A stretch of DNA of 64,000 nucleotides. Origin: Paramecium pentaurelia (Eukaryota; Ciliophora; Oligohymenophorea; Peniculida; Parameciidae). The position numbers were made by a program, and so were the translations under genes. Under the pieces are notes generated by a model that ran no database searches, was not told the origin of the DNA, and worked only from the letters and a program-made list of their open reading frames with translations. Position 1 is the first letter of the stretch. Each line of letters starts with the position of its first letter. The DNA lies in contig CAJJDO010000055.1 in the NCBI GenBank assembly GCA_905183005.1, positions 143,111 through 207,110 on the forward strand, in the 5' to 3' direction. Of the stretch, positions 12,946 to 24,397 are shown piece after piece.

Positions 12946-14111
12946 ATGTAATCTAAATAATCAGAAACTAGATAGAGCTGGTCCTATCAAGTAAAATTTT
13001 AGCTTACAATACTTTTAGGAAGACAAACTTTTATTAGAACTTATTAAACTTCATGGCTGTACATCTTGGAATCATATTGCACGTGAACTTCAATCTTTAG
13101 GGAAAAACCCCTTAAAAGTTCGTTCTTCTGCTGCTTGTAGAGAACGATACTAAAACATTCTTAATCCCGATTTGAATAAAAGTAATTGGACATAAGAAGA
13201 AGAAGAAAATTTATTCAATCTTTAACAATCTTGTGGTAATAGCTGGGCTAGAATTGCTTCGTAAATGCCTGGCCGTTCTGATTTGTTATGCAAAAATTAT
13301 TTTTATGCCACTTTAAGAAAAGTCTTACGTCGACTCAGTAAAGCAGTTGGTTTGGATTAATGTAATTGTTTTAGAGATTCTTCTTTAGCATCAGATTTAT
13401 TAAAATAAGTTAAACCTAGTGTCCTTGGAGTTATTTATAGCAAAGATGATTCTTTTAAAAGATTCAATATTGATGAGAAAATGAAAACAGAATTTCAATA
13501 ACTTATAAAATAATACAGGTATACAGAAAAAGCAGAACTCAAATAACTCTAAGAAAATGATGTGGTCTATATAAAATCTATGCTGAATCAATTATTTGTC
13601 ATCAAGTAAAATATATAAAAAATAATTAGTAATAATTACATAACTTAGATGAAGAGATATTCTTCAAGGAAGAATTCATAATAAGAGGTCTTCTTTGTTG
13701 AAAACAACAGCAAATCAACCATTCCTAATTGTGTAACGTTTTAAAATTAAAAAATTACTAAACTGGAATGCAAACTTCTAAATCCAACAAACCTTAAAAT
13801 AGATTCTTAATAAGAATTCGATCAACCTAAATCTAATCTGTCGAATGTCTAATAAGAGAATTAATCTATATAAGTTTATTAAAATCTAAATTAACTTCAT
13901 TCTGATTTCAGTCCAATTAATCAATTTTAAGTAAAAATCATTAATATTTTAGGGATCATTTTGTGCTCCATAACCTGTTTTTACATTCTGCATCTAACCA
14001 AACTTTATAAGCTAGCCAATCTAATCCATTTAACCATATTACATACCTTAATACCTGCCTTATCCTTAACCTCATCCTCTGATTAGATACGAATATGTAC
14101 AGATGATGTGA
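12946..14111 (+). CDS. R2R3 Myb DNA-binding protein
   Basis: A transcription regulator of 371 residues after introns of 28 nt (GTAAAATTTTAG...TTTTAG) and 22 nt. Two Myb repeats sit at the N-terminus. Repeat one runs from SWSYQEDKLLLELIKLHG through TSWNHIAREL to ACRERYQNIL. Repeat two runs from NWTQEEEENLFNL through SWARIASQMPGRSDLLCKNY. The spaced Trp residues and recognition helices are present. After about residue 270 the chain becomes Gln/Asn/Ser-rich, and it ends in a Pro-Gln-Tyr-rich tail (PYYIPQYLPYPQPHP) that could be an activation domain. The start was fixed by the intron that restores the first Myb Trp; an upstream ATG at 12870 runs into TGA. Confidence 0.8.
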
Positions 14112-14424
14112 TTTATATCTAAAGTACAAAGAACATTAAAAAACAAAATATTCTAAATTAACTTATTACCCTTTTGTCTCTTTCTATTTTGTTTTTGCAG
14201 GCAATTTTTAGTTTATATTAAAATTAAATATATTTAAACAAAAAACGCTATATATTTTTATTATATTTGAAAATTAATTTTAATTAGTCATTTTTATAAT
14301 TATATTTTATATTATTAAAAGTATCAATTATTTAAACTGTTTATCATCTATAAACATATATTTCTTATAAAATAAAACACTATAAAGAAATTAAAATATT
14401 TTAATATATCTTTTTTAACATTAT
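14112..14424. other. Convergent 3' intergenic region
   Basis: A 313-bp gap between the converging Myb and PEPCK genes. Extremely AT-rich. No gene, repeat or structured RNA seen. Confidence 0.5.
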
Positions 14425-16218
14425 TCATATTTTTGGACCAGCATTTATAACTTCTTCAGAAGCTTTGCTTTAATATTTTTAGAAATTCTTTTTGAACTTT
14501 TCACCAAGATTTCTTAATGTTTTATCAAATTCAGTTTTGTTTCTATTAAAAATTTATTATTTATATATACGTCCAAGTATTTTTTGGATGAAGCATTTAA
14601 TCAGGAACTCCAGTAGCTCTCTTTGGAATTTGTAAATTAAAAACTTCAAAATTATCAAATTCTCCATTAGCTAATTCTCCACTATGAATGGCATCAATTA
14701 TTGATCTTGTATTTTTTAGAGACATTCTTTTTCCTATTCCATATTTACCACCTGACCATCCAGTATTAATTAACCAACATTTTGTTCCATGTTCTTTCAT
14801 TTTAGCTGCCAACATTGTTGCATAAAGTGTTGGATGTAATGGTAAAAATGCTTCACCAAAACATGCTGAAAAAGTTGCAACTGGTTCCTTTACTCCCATT
14901 TCAGTACCAGCAACCTAATAAAATTACAATCAATTTAATACTTTTGCTGTATATCCTGAAATAAAATGATACATAGCCTATTCAGGAGTCAATAATGATA
15001 CAGGTGGTAAAACACCATAAGCATCACAAGTAAGGAAAAGAATGTTCTTAGGATGATTACCAACTGCAGGATTTTTAGCTCCAGGAATGAAATCTAAAGG
15101 ATAACTTACTCTTGTATTTTCTGTAATTGAAATATTATGATAATCAACTACTCTAGATTCTTTATTTATAAATTCCACATTTTCTAAAACTGCACCAAAC
15201 CTTTAAATAACAATAAAGAATACTTAACAGCATTATAAATTTCAGGTTCTTTTTCATAAGTCAAATCAACACATTTAGCATAACATCCACCTTCAATATT
15301 AAATATTCCTTAATCAGACCATCCATGTTCATCATCTCCAATCAATTTTCTTTTTGGATCTGCACTTAAAGTAGTTTTACCAGTTCCACTCAATCCAAAC
15401 AATAATGTTACATCTCCATTAACTCCTTCATTAGCAGAACTATGAAGTGTAAGGATTCCTTATTTAGGTAACATATAATGAGTAACTCCAAATACTCCCT
15501 TTTTCATTTCTCCAGCATATTAAGTTCCTAAAATGACCATCTTTTTGTCTGTGAGATTTACAGAAACACATGTATCTGAACCAACACCTTCAACTAATTT
15601 TGGTGCTGACATTGGACCAGCATTAAAAATATGAAAATCAACATCATCACTAAAATCTCTTTTTAATTCTTCATTTGTTGGTTTGATTAGCATATTTTAC
15701 ATAAACAATGCATGATAGGCTCTAGTACAAAACACTCGAATTTTAAGTCGACTATGAAGATCCCATCCTGCATATCCATCAACCACAAATAACTATATTC
15801 ATATATTCTATAATATTACTCTAGGTCTTGTGTTTAAGAACTAAAGGGCAATCTATTCCAATAAATTATGAGATTTCTTTGGAATTGGGATGTTAACATC
15901 TCCCCACCAAATTTCTTACTCAGTTTGTTCATCTAAAACTATTCTCTTGTCTTTTGGTGAACGACTAAAATAAATTAATCAATTCCTTAATTACCCTGTT
16001 CTTCTACCTGAATATGCAACCATAGCTCCAGTACTTGAAATTGATCCTTATCTGGTATCAGGATCTGGTGAAAGTGGATCCATAGCAGCGATTTCATACA
16101 ATTCAGGGGTACTGGCATTTCTTACAACTGTGGTATTGTGTAATCCCCATCTTGTTAATTATTCAAGAGGTAGGGCTTTGCTGGTGTTGTAGGTGTATTT
16201 CCAAAGGTGGTGTAACAT
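14425..16218 (-). CDS. PCK1: Phosphoenolpyruvate carboxykinase (ATP)
   Basis: Converts oxaloacetate and ATP to PEP, CO2 and ADP, the first committed step of gluconeogenesis. The protein has 552 residues after five introns (30, 27, 23, 27, 28 nt). Diagnostic motifs in order: TGRSPKDKRIV, LFGLSGTGKTTLSADPKRKL (kinase-1a P-loop) and GDDEHGW, then FLTCDAYGVLPPVSLL, ATFSACFGEAF and INTGWSGGKYGIGKRM. These belong to the ATP-dependent family of plants, fungi, bacteria and protists, not the GTP enzyme of animals. All substrate and metal ligands I can place are present. The C-terminal extension after GVPD is short and ends at 14425. Confidence 0.97.
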
Positions 16219-17188
16219 TAAATGTTAAAAAGATATATTTAATATTAGATATGTTCACATATAATATACAACTTTTAAATACTTGATGAACTATAACTTA
16301 TTCATCAATTATTTTCTATTATTCTACTATAAATTAAATAAAGTGATCATATTCCATTATAGATAAACATTATATTAACGTTATCCTTTAAAATTTAATG
16401 AATTTATAGACTTAGCTTTATATTGAATTATTTTCATTACAAAACACAAGTAAACTGAGATTTAAGTCTCACCCCATTATATTCATCTTCAAACACTACT
16501 ATTTTTATTTTTTGAACTCTCATCTCCTAAAATACGTTATTTATCGTCCTCTATGACTTTCCAACCTTAATTTTCATAAATATTCTCTTACCATATTAAG
16601 AGAGTGTAACTCTGTATAATATTCTTACGTATCTAAATAATCTAAAAGTCTTATTGATTTACATTTCTCTACTCAGTTTTTAAAACATAACTAAGTTGCA
16701 GTATTTGACTATAAAAAATTATAAATTATTATGTATATAGTAGTTAAATAAAATTTTGAATTAAAATCAAAACAATGATTCATAACAATCATACTTCTAT
16801 TTTTCAAACAATAGATTAAAATAAATATATCTTTGGTTTCCGATTTATAGTTTAGTGAGTTTTATAAGTTCTTTTAAAATAATTATAAGCTTCTAATTAG
16901 GAGGATTAATTATAAATAGCAATTTAATAATTCCAGCATCAATTAAGGCTTAAACTATTAAAATAATGAAAAAAAGTATTAGCTTAGTAAAACCAATAAA
17001 AATGAATTAATTTAATATATCTAAAGAGATTACTATAGGATATATATATATAGACTAAAATAAATTTAACTTTAAATAGAGATTTGAAATCGTCGAATAA
17101 TCAATAAAGTTATTTAGAGTATTAAATAAATTTATAATTAATAAATATAATCATGAATGAATATATATACAAACAATTTTTTTAAGGC
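16219..17188. other. Long AT-rich intergenic region
   Basis: 970 bp between the PEPCK start and the DPH6 stop. Apart from one uncertain 76-codon frame (listed separately) I see only AT-rich sequence with short A/T runs. No repeat or RNA gene recognised. Confidence 0.5.
16434..16664 (-). CDS. Small hypothetical ORF
   Basis: A single uninterrupted frame of 76 residues under the ciliate code, from ATG at 16664 to TGA at 16434. It is basic, with short patches such as FRLFRYVRILYRV and KIKIVVFEDEYNGVRL. Its base composition is less AT-extreme than the flanks, which mildly favours coding. No domain is recognised and there is no signal peptide. Frames of this length can arise by chance when TGA is the only stop, so it may not be a gene. 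Confidence 0.3.
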
Positions 17189-18046
17189 TCAATGTTTTTC
17201 AATTAGTTCATATTTTTTAATTAAAAGATAATAAACTGGGGCAAAAGAGTTTTCTTCATGGCAAATAACTTCAATTTCATTACTAAAAGAGTTAAAAAGA
17301 TTGTTTTACATATGTATTCTTTTTTTATAAAGTGGACAATCAAGTACAAAACTTTCAAATTCTCCTCCTTCTCCACAAGGATGAAAACCAAATTTTTTAT
17401 TCTAAAAATATTGATCTGCTATTAACTTACTATTTCTTTGAAATAATCATATAATTCCTGAATTGTTTTCCCTAAATGCTTTTAAGTCAATCCCATGGCT
17501 GCAACTTTAATGAGGATTATGTTCATATTATTTTATAACATTTAGTCCAATAAAGAAAACTAATCTTGATTCCATAAATAAGCAAGAGATGTTAAGCCTA
17601 AACGATTGCAACTAACATAAGTAAATTGTTTTACCAATCTTCAACTCTTAATTTCTGATATGTGGAAGCAATAGCACCAGAACTGACTCCTTTGATATCA
17701 GGATATGTAAGGATAGCTTCCTTTAAAATGAGATAAAGATCTTCAACTTCATCACCAATCCTATCTTCATCTTTACTTTAATAATCTAAATTAGTAATTT
17801 TGGGTTTTCCTGATATTTCTCTTGTCATTAAGGGTTTATCCATTGCTTATGCAATAGCTTGAATTGCATTAGTGCCAACACTCTGATACATGAAACTATC
17901 AGATTCAATTCCAATTTCTAATTTAAATGAATTTTACATTTTGGATATAGATTTACTAATAGAATAAGTTCATGGCCTTCTTGAACACATCTAATAATAT
18001 TATAAATGGAATCTTTGCCTCCTGATATTAGTGCTAAAAATTTCAT
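17189..18046 (-). CDS. DPH6: Diphthine-ammonia ligase (DPH6, ATP_bind_4 family)
   Basis: Catalyses the last step of diphthamide synthesis on translation elongation factor 2, the ATP-dependent amidation of diphthine. The protein has 261 residues after introns of 20, 23 and 29 nt. The N-terminus MKFLALISGGKDSIYNI is the PP-loop SGGKDS of N-type ATP pyrophosphatases. SFMYQSVGTNAIQ follows, then SSGAIASTYQKLRVE. Near the C-terminus HPCGEGGEFESFVLDCPLYK carries the CGEGGE signature that identifies DPH6. The fused YjgF-type domains found in some fungi are absent. Most of this gene lies in the block repeated at 18444-19590, where only its 5' part recurs. Confidence 0.95.
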
Positions 18047-18442
18047 TTAAAATATATAATAATTATAGGAGTGAAAAAAAAAAAGTGAGAGAGAATATTG
18101 ATATAATGTTAAATGTAGAACAATTGTCAATAATTGTATATGTTAATGAATCAATTTCTCTTGCTGATGAATTGAGCGGTGGTTGATAATTTCTCGCTGA
18201 TGTGTTCTTAGAGTCTGTCAACGATTTCATTTTATGCAGCTCTAGTTTATAGTTTCTATGATACCTTTCAGCAGTTTGAGTTTCATAGATTTCTGATTAG
18301 ACTGCATACCATGCTTATTATCCAGCAAGTCTCTCTTCACTATTTTCTAATTCTAAGGTGTGGAATTCGATCCATGATTGAGCATCTTCAATGGTATCCT
18401 TTTATTCTTAGATTTAGACTTCCAATTAAGCTTTTCTTTCAA
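17296..18442. repeat. First copy of an exact 1,147-bp direct repeat
   Basis: Every stretch compared between 17296-18442 and 18444-19590 is identical at a constant offset of 1,148, including an 11-A run. The copies are separated by a single N at 18443. The block covers most of DPH6 and the 3' end of a trichocyst matrix gene. Best read as an assembly artefact. Confidence 0.9.
18151..18442 (-). CDS. Trichocyst matrix protein, 3' fragment (artefactual copy)
   Basis: Identical to the last part of the complete gene at 19299-20485, including the 23-nt intron and the stop TGA. It is cut off by the N at 18443, so the upstream three quarters is absent. It is almost certainly the same gene read from the end of one contig, not a second locus. 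Confidence 0.8.
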
Positions 18443-18443
18443 N
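18443..18443. other. Single-base assembly gap (N)
   Basis: The only ambiguous base noticed in the window. The sequence to its right restarts inside DPH6, 1,148 bp back, which is what results when two overlapping contigs are abutted without merging. Confidence 0.95.
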
Positions 18444-19194
18444 AAAGATTGTTTTACATATGTATTCTTTTTTTATAAAGTGGACAATCAAGTACAAAAC
18501 TTTCAAATTCTCCTCCTTCTCCACAAGGATGAAAACCAAATTTTTTATTCTAAAAATATTGATCTGCTATTAACTTACTATTTCTTTGAAATAATCATAT
18601 AATTCCTGAATTGTTTTCCCTAAATGCTTTTAAGTCAATCCCATGGCTGCAACTTTAATGAGGATTATGTTCATATTATTTTATAACATTTAGTCCAATA
18701 AAGAAAACTAATCTTGATTCCATAAATAAGCAAGAGATGTTAAGCCTAAACGATTGCAACTAACATAAGTAAATTGTTTTACCAATCTTCAACTCTTAAT
18801 TTCTGATATGTGGAAGCAATAGCACCAGAACTGACTCCTTTGATATCAGGATATGTAAGGATAGCTTCCTTTAAAATGAGATAAAGATCTTCAACTTCAT
18901 CACCAATCCTATCTTCATCTTTACTTTAATAATCTAAATTAGTAATTTTGGGTTTTCCTGATATTTCTCTTGTCATTAAGGGTTTATCCATTGCTTATGC
19001 AATAGCTTGAATTGCATTAGTGCCAACACTCTGATACATGAAACTATCAGATTCAATTCCAATTTCTAATTTAAATGAATTTTACATTTTGGATATAGAT
19101 TTACTAATAGAATAAGTTCATGGCCTTCTTGAACACATCTAATAATATTATAAATGGAATCTTTGCCTCCTGATATTAGTGCTAAAAATTTCAT
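18444..19194 (-). CDS. DPH6: DPH6, 5' part only (artefactual copy)
   Basis: Identical to the first part of the complete DPH6 at 17189-18046. ATG is at 19194. The last roughly 35 codons and the stop are missing because the copy begins at the N. It should not be counted as a second gene. Confidence 0.8.
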
Positions 19195-19590
19195 TTAAAA
19201 TATATAATAATTATAGGAGTGAAAAAAAAAAAGTGAGAGAGAATATTGATATAATGTTAAATGTAGAACAATTGTCAATAATTGTATATGTTAATGAATC
19301 AATTTCTCTTGCTGATGAATTGAGCGGTGGTTGATAATTTCTCGCTGATGTGTTCTTAGAGTCTGTCAACGATTTCATTTTATGCAGCTCTAGTTTATAG
19401 TTTCTATGATACCTTTCAGCAGTTTGAGTTTCATAGATTTCTGATTAGACTGCATACCATGCTTATTATCCAGCAAGTCTCTCTTCACTATTTTCTAATT
19501 CTAAGGTGTGGAATTCGATCCATGATTGAGCATCTTCAATGGTATCCTTTTATTCTTAGATTTAGACTTCCAATTAAGCTTTTCTTTCAA
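18444..19590. repeat. Second copy of the exact 1,147-bp direct repeat
   Basis: Starts at the base after the N and continues without a break into the rest of the trichocyst gene at 19591. Its left end cuts DPH6 in the last exon. See the first copy for the interpretation. Confidence 0.9.
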
Positions 19591-20485
19591 CCAATCTAGT
19601 GTGTTCGTTACTCAAATGAGCGCTGAATTCAGCCCAGTGAGCAGCTTATCTTTCTTCAACATCCTTTATTATTTGATTTAATAATTACAGTTTTAGCAGC
19701 TTTTTCTGAGACTAATTATTATCTGATTTCACTCAAAAGTTAAGCAATTTTGGTTAAAGCTTTTTAGTTGACTCCATGAGTAGCTAATTCAGTAAGAGCA
19801 GCAACGACTGGCTAAAGAAAGAGAATAGAAAGAAAGATATACTTATAAGAGTTGGGAGTGTGAGGTGTTATCTGTGAGTCTCTTGTGAATATTTTCATAT
19901 TTTGATTTAACTTAGACAAATGAAGCACCTAAGCTTAAGTGTTGAATTAATTTGGCAGCTTCATCAATGGCATCAATAACGTCATCAATGGCAGCGACCT
20001 TAGCAACAAAGGTTTCATGTTATTAGTTTCTTGTGGCTTCTTCTCTGGCATATGTTTATTCATTTGTTGCAATGTCTTGAATTGTGACTCTGATGTCTTC
20101 TTCAGAAACAGCCAAAGCTTCAATTGTGTCGTCTCTCAATTAAGTATTGGATGAAATTTGATTTTAGTGATATAAGATTTCCTTTTCCAAATCTTCGACA
20201 ATCTAAGATATTCTTAATAAAAATTCTTACTCTGTTGTTGGTAGTTGTGTCAAGTTCGAAAGCGTGATCGTGATCATTTTGATCTTATTACAATCCAGCA
20301 GCGACACCGTTCAATAACATATTAACTTCGTTGGCTGGTGTTTGAGCTTGAATGTGAGCCTTGATTGCTGATAACACAACATTTCCAAATGGATTAGCAT
20401 CAATTTGAGCCAAGGTTGTGTGTGTATCAATGAATTTGGAAGCTGCAAGAGCAACAACTAATGTCAAGATGACTAATTTTTGCAT
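19299..20485 (-). CDS. Trichocyst matrix protein
   Basis: Structural component of the crystalline core of trichocysts, the defensive secretory organelles of Paramecium. The protein has 359 residues after introns of 28, 31, 25 and 23 nt. The N-terminal signal peptide MQKLVILTLVVALAAS is followed by an Asp/Gln-rich pro-region. Long alpha-helical segments follow, rich in Ala, Glu and Gln, including VEDLEKEILYHQNQISS, IREEATRN-type heptads and SWIEFHTLELENSEERLAGQ. Family members are made as precursors and cut before assembly. Codon use is markedly less AT-biased than in the neighbours, as expected for a highly expressed gene. The subfamily is not assigned. Confidence 0.85.
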
Positions 20486-21101
20486 ATATTTTAATTAATG
20501 TTTTAAAAACGGATCGATCAAATGCTTATAATGTACATTTAATTATTATTAATTATGATCTAAATATATATATATATCTCTCACATCATTCCTCATTCAT
20601 CCAATATATATTAAATAATCAAATTTCCTTCTAATTCAATTTTAATTACCTCTTTTCTAATCTTTCAATTATATATTCATCTTTTCATTTTCAATATTTT
20701 AAATCATTAAAAAACCATTTTTTTGATTCAATTCTCAACATTCTCTGTAATAAACCCTTCAATCTAATTATTTCTTAATGAATAATAATATATATTCATT
20801 TTTTATATATTTTTTATATATGCAATTCTTTAAATTAATAAAATATAAATCAAATCAAATAGTAAAGCACTTTAATATTTCTATTACATCTATTTCAATT
20901 CAAAATTAAACTAATTCAGTCTAATAGTCATATAAATGTATTTGTTTTTTTATTCAATATTTTTACAATGATCCTTAAATTTAAAGACCTTTAAAAATCA
21001 TACACTCAAAATCAATAGATATAATATGTCAATGAAGAACCATTAATAATAAATAATATCTTTGTAAATATTCAAAAATATTTTTTTAATTTTTTTATTG
21101 C
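20486..21101. other. Divergent intergenic region with promoters
   Basis: 616 bp between the starts of a trichocyst gene (minus) and eS19 (plus). Very AT-rich, with TATATATATATA near 20569 and other short AT runs. No further coding sequence seen. Confidence 0.5.
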
Positions 21102-21596
21102 ATGTCAGCTCCATTTTACACAGTCAAAGTAATATCACTCATTAAATGAAGGACGTACCTGCTTAAGATTTTATTCGTGCATATGCTGAGTATTTGAAGA
21201 AAAACAATAAAATAAAAATTCCAGAATGGGCATCCATTGTTAAAACTGGACTTGGATAAGAAATTTCACCAATTGATTAAGATTGGATGTATGTTAGAGC
21301 TGCTGCACTTGCTCGTAAAATATATGTTAGAGGTCATTGGGTATTAAATATAAAATAATAAACTTTAGGGTGTTGGAAATCTCACTCATATGTTTGGATC
21401 AGTCAATGATAATGGTAAACATGAATCAGGATCAGGAAAAGTGATTAGATATCTACTTTAATAATTAGAATCAATCAAAGTTTTGAAAAAGGACAACAAA
21501 TCACTATTAAAGAAGGGATCAAGAATTGTTACCAAAGAAGGATAATAAGACTTAAACAGAATTGCAACTTAAGTTGCTTTGGCTGCCAGAAAATGA
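21102..21596 (+). CDS. RPS19: 40S ribosomal protein S19 (eS19)
   Basis: Component of the small ribosomal subunit head, needed for 18S rRNA maturation. The protein has 147 residues. The first exon MSAPFYTVK is joined by a 23-nt intron (21129-21151, ending AAG) to DVPAQDFIRAYAEYLKK, and a second intron lies at 21341-21368. Conserved blocks IPEWASIVKTG, WMYVRAAALARKIYVRG, GVGNLTHMFGS and RYLLQQLESI match eS19 along its whole length. The first-exon start is preferred over the in-frame-looking ATG at 21146 because it restores the family's N-terminal VKDV motif. Confidence 0.95.
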
Positions 21597-21626
21597 TTTA
21601 TTCAACATAAAGAACATCAACATATG

Positions 21627-21984
21627 TCAATATTATTGTAAAAGTTGCATAATCTTTTGTTTCATTGCATCTTTAGTTATTTCTCTATTATATATTCTTT
21701 CTCTCTAATTATTTCTATCTCTAAACTCAACTCTTATTTTTAAAAACTTAGGATCTTATTTCTTGAAATCTTCCAAATCATAATCATTAGTAATTACAAC
21801 TTTATCTCCTTCTTCATCAACAAAACTAATCCTATTGATTTATATATTACTAGAATATTAATTCATCTTTATTTTAATATGATTAACACAATGATTGATA
21901 TTCTTGTTGTAAATCTTCAAATCGATTTAATTCTCTTGAACAAATGTATACATCCTTTTGTATGGCAATCTTTATGCTTTTCAT
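21627..21984 (-). CDS. Small stand-alone PB1-domain protein
   Basis: 112 residues after one 19-nt intron. The central part ISFVDEEGDKVVITNDYDL carries the acidic OPCA-type motif of PB1 domains, and an N-terminal MKSIKIAIQKDVYIC strand could supply the basic face. PB1 domains pair with each other in signalling and autophagy scaffolds. Nothing else is fused to it, so it may act as an adaptor or a competitor (inference). It converges on eS19 with 30 bp between the stops. Confidence 0.6.
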
Positions 21985-22100
21985 TTAATTTATAAATATA
22001 TTTTAAATAATAATAATATTTGATTTAATTATTTCTATCATTATTAATCATCATATTCTACTTGTTTTCATTATTCTACTTAAGGATGACTATAATGCAT

Positions 22101-22744
22101 TCAATTCACTTTAATGTCTATTATATTATTTAACTATTAATACCCTAATTAATAATTGACTATCTAAGATATTGGAACTTAATTCAATCTTGAAGAAAGT
22201 GATGATATATCACTTTATTTACCAAATTTTTAGAAGTTGGATGGACTACTAGTTGAAAATAAATTTGATTTAGAGCTCTTATGTTGATAAGGTTGATAAC
22301 TTTATTGGATAAGTTGATTGTTCAATTTTGCAATCTAATTATTTTATATTTATAATTGAATGTCTAATTTAGAGTTCCAATCTTTAAATTGATTCAACTT
22401 GACCTTAGCTCTTTCTGGAGAATCTTTAAATGTTCTTGCTGATCTATAAGGAGATGGTGTTTTATCATTCGAATATACTACATGAGTTGGAGGAAGAGGA
22501 CTAAAATAGATGTAAATTCTTACTGATATTATCCTACAACACAACCTTCTAGTCCTTTATAAGTTTTTGGTGAGTCTCTAAACAATCTTAATCTCACTGG
22601 AGATATGTTTTTAGATTCTTAGTTTCTTGATTTGAAACTTGAATCTCCTAATTTGCTTATTGCAGTTGAAAGTAAATGAGCTTAATTACCTTTTGTCTTT
22701 ATAGCTGAATTGCTTTCATTACTGTAGATACTTGAATTTAACAT
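22101..22744 (-). CDS. Ser/Pro/Gln-rich hypothetical protein
   Basis: 206 residues after one 23-nt intron. It is basic and apparently disordered in the first half, with repeated phosphosite-like patches: ISPVRLRLFRDSPKTY, TPSPYRSARTFKDSPERA. It is Gln/Asn/Ser-rich in the second half (KLNNQLIQQSYQPYQ). The several SP and TP sites suggest a substrate of proline-directed kinases. No domain is recognised. It is co-oriented with the PB1 gene, 116 bp upstream of it. Confidence 0.55.
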
Positions 22745-23082
22745 AATTTTTATTTATTGCTTAATAAATTTTAAATAAAGAACCTATATATTTAATAATA
22801 ATGCGCTAAATTATTCTAAACCTTTCTCTATTTAAATTTATAATATAATTGTTGATATAACATTAAATGCATTTATTAAACATTTTATTTAATCAATTAA
22901 TGAGTATTTTTTAATCAAAACATACTTTGAAAAGTAATGATTATTGATTAGATTTTAATATCTATTTTTATTATTATAAATTAATGTATGAATAATTTTT
23001 GAGTTTTTATATAAAATAATTTATTAGATAATGAGTAGTTTAACTTGGTGGATATTTTTAAATTGAATATTTTATAATCTAA
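22745..23082. other. AT-rich intergenic region
   Basis: 338 bp between two minus-strand genes. Contains the trichocyst gene's 3' flank and the presumed promoter of the Ser/Pro-rich gene. Nothing else seen. Confidence 0.5.
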
Positions 23083-24216
23083 TCATTTTCTACCAAGGGA
23101 TGTTTATGAGGCTAAGGCTCTAACTTGATCCTTGAATAATTAGATGACAACATCGATGATGGCGTTTTCCTCTAGAATAGATTAGATGAGGATAGATACC
23201 TTATCTTCTTGCTGTCTCTGAAGCATAGAATTCTCTTTTTTCTTCCAAATCAGCTGTGGCACCAGCAACTGCATTCAAGGAATCTTTCCATAATTTGAGT
23301 GCTTTAGCTTATTAAGCAAGAACTGCTGGGAGTTACTAATCAAATTATTTAATGAATGCATACAGTTTCTAATTTTTCAACAAGACCTGTTCTTCTTTCG
23401 TGTTCAGAGTTCAACCAAGCAACTTCAGCATTAGTATCAGAAACGTATTTGGCAAGAGCGAAAGCAGCATGGATTTCTTATTCTTAGAGTGTGGCAAGTG
23501 TTCCTTCTAATTCAGCTTATAAGTCTGCTAAGATGGAAAGGACTTATTCTCCAGTTGTACCATCTCTCTTGACCTCAGCAAGGGATTAGAATTTCTAGAT
23601 GGCATCTTATTAGAAGAGGTGACTGTATGCTGACAATTTGTCGGCGATGGTTTCAGCCTTTTGAACTAATTCAACACCAGCATTGTTTGTGAGCCATCCA
23701 GCAACGTCTTGTTATAAGAGTTAGACAACTGCAACTGCATCAGCATGATCAGCTAATGATCTGACAAAGAGTCCATTGGCCCAACATCTTTAGTCTTAGA
23801 GTTAAGCATTTCTTCTTTCGATTTCAGCAAGTCTTGCTTCAGCCCATGCCAACCATGAATATCCATCCTAAATTTTAAGGGGAAATAGCATACTCTGATT
23901 TGGGCTTCAACATCAGTACGAACTGCACCTAATGATTCCCATTGTTATTTGTTAAGGGAAGCAACATTTGTCAAGTCACCAATGACCTAAGTAAAGATTT
24001 CTAATTCTAAATTTAAACAATACCTTCATCAGTGTTATTCTTTCTGTCGGCAGCAGCTTAGACATTAACATTTTCTGTCTTCAAATCTCTCAAGAGGTTG
24101 TAAACTGATTCAACAGCATCATTTCCTTTAGTACCGGCTTGGAGGAGCACAGCAAATTTGTTTGTGTCAATAGCGAAGACGGCAGCCACTAAGCAAAGGG
24201 CAACAAGAGTTCTCAT
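23083..24216 (-). CDS. Trichocyst matrix protein (second gene)
   Basis: 342 residues after introns of 23, 26, 28 and 28 nt. Signal peptide MRTLVALCLVAAVFA, a short pro-region, then Ala/Gln/Glu-rich helices with many charged heptads: GWLTNNAGVELVQKAETIA, LAKYVSDTNAEVAWLNSEHE. The sequence ends FKDQVRALASQTSLGRK. It is clearly of the same family as 19299-20485 but strongly diverged, so it represents a different subfamily of the core protein, not a recent duplicate. GC content is raised relative to its neighbours, as in the other trichocyst genes here. Confidence 0.85.
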
Positions 24217-24397
24217 AATTAATTTATTAATGCCAAAAACGGAATAAAAATTCCTCGTTTTAAAATTGCAAATATCACTAATTATTATTTAATTAACATA
24301 CATTTATGCACACTCATCATTCAAAATATACATAAATTTTACACATACATCTCAAACTAAAAACGTATTCAATCAATTAATCTGTTAAAATATTTAT

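Noticed and set aside
18378..18602. Plus-strand open frame that crosses the N at 18443
   Set aside because: It lies antisense to the trichocyst and DPH6 fragments and only exists because of the artificial contig join.
17296..19590. Recent tandem gene duplication of DPH6 and a trichocyst gene
   Set aside because: No difference was seen between copies, they abut exactly at an N, and each copy truncates a different gene. An unmerged contig overlap explains this better.
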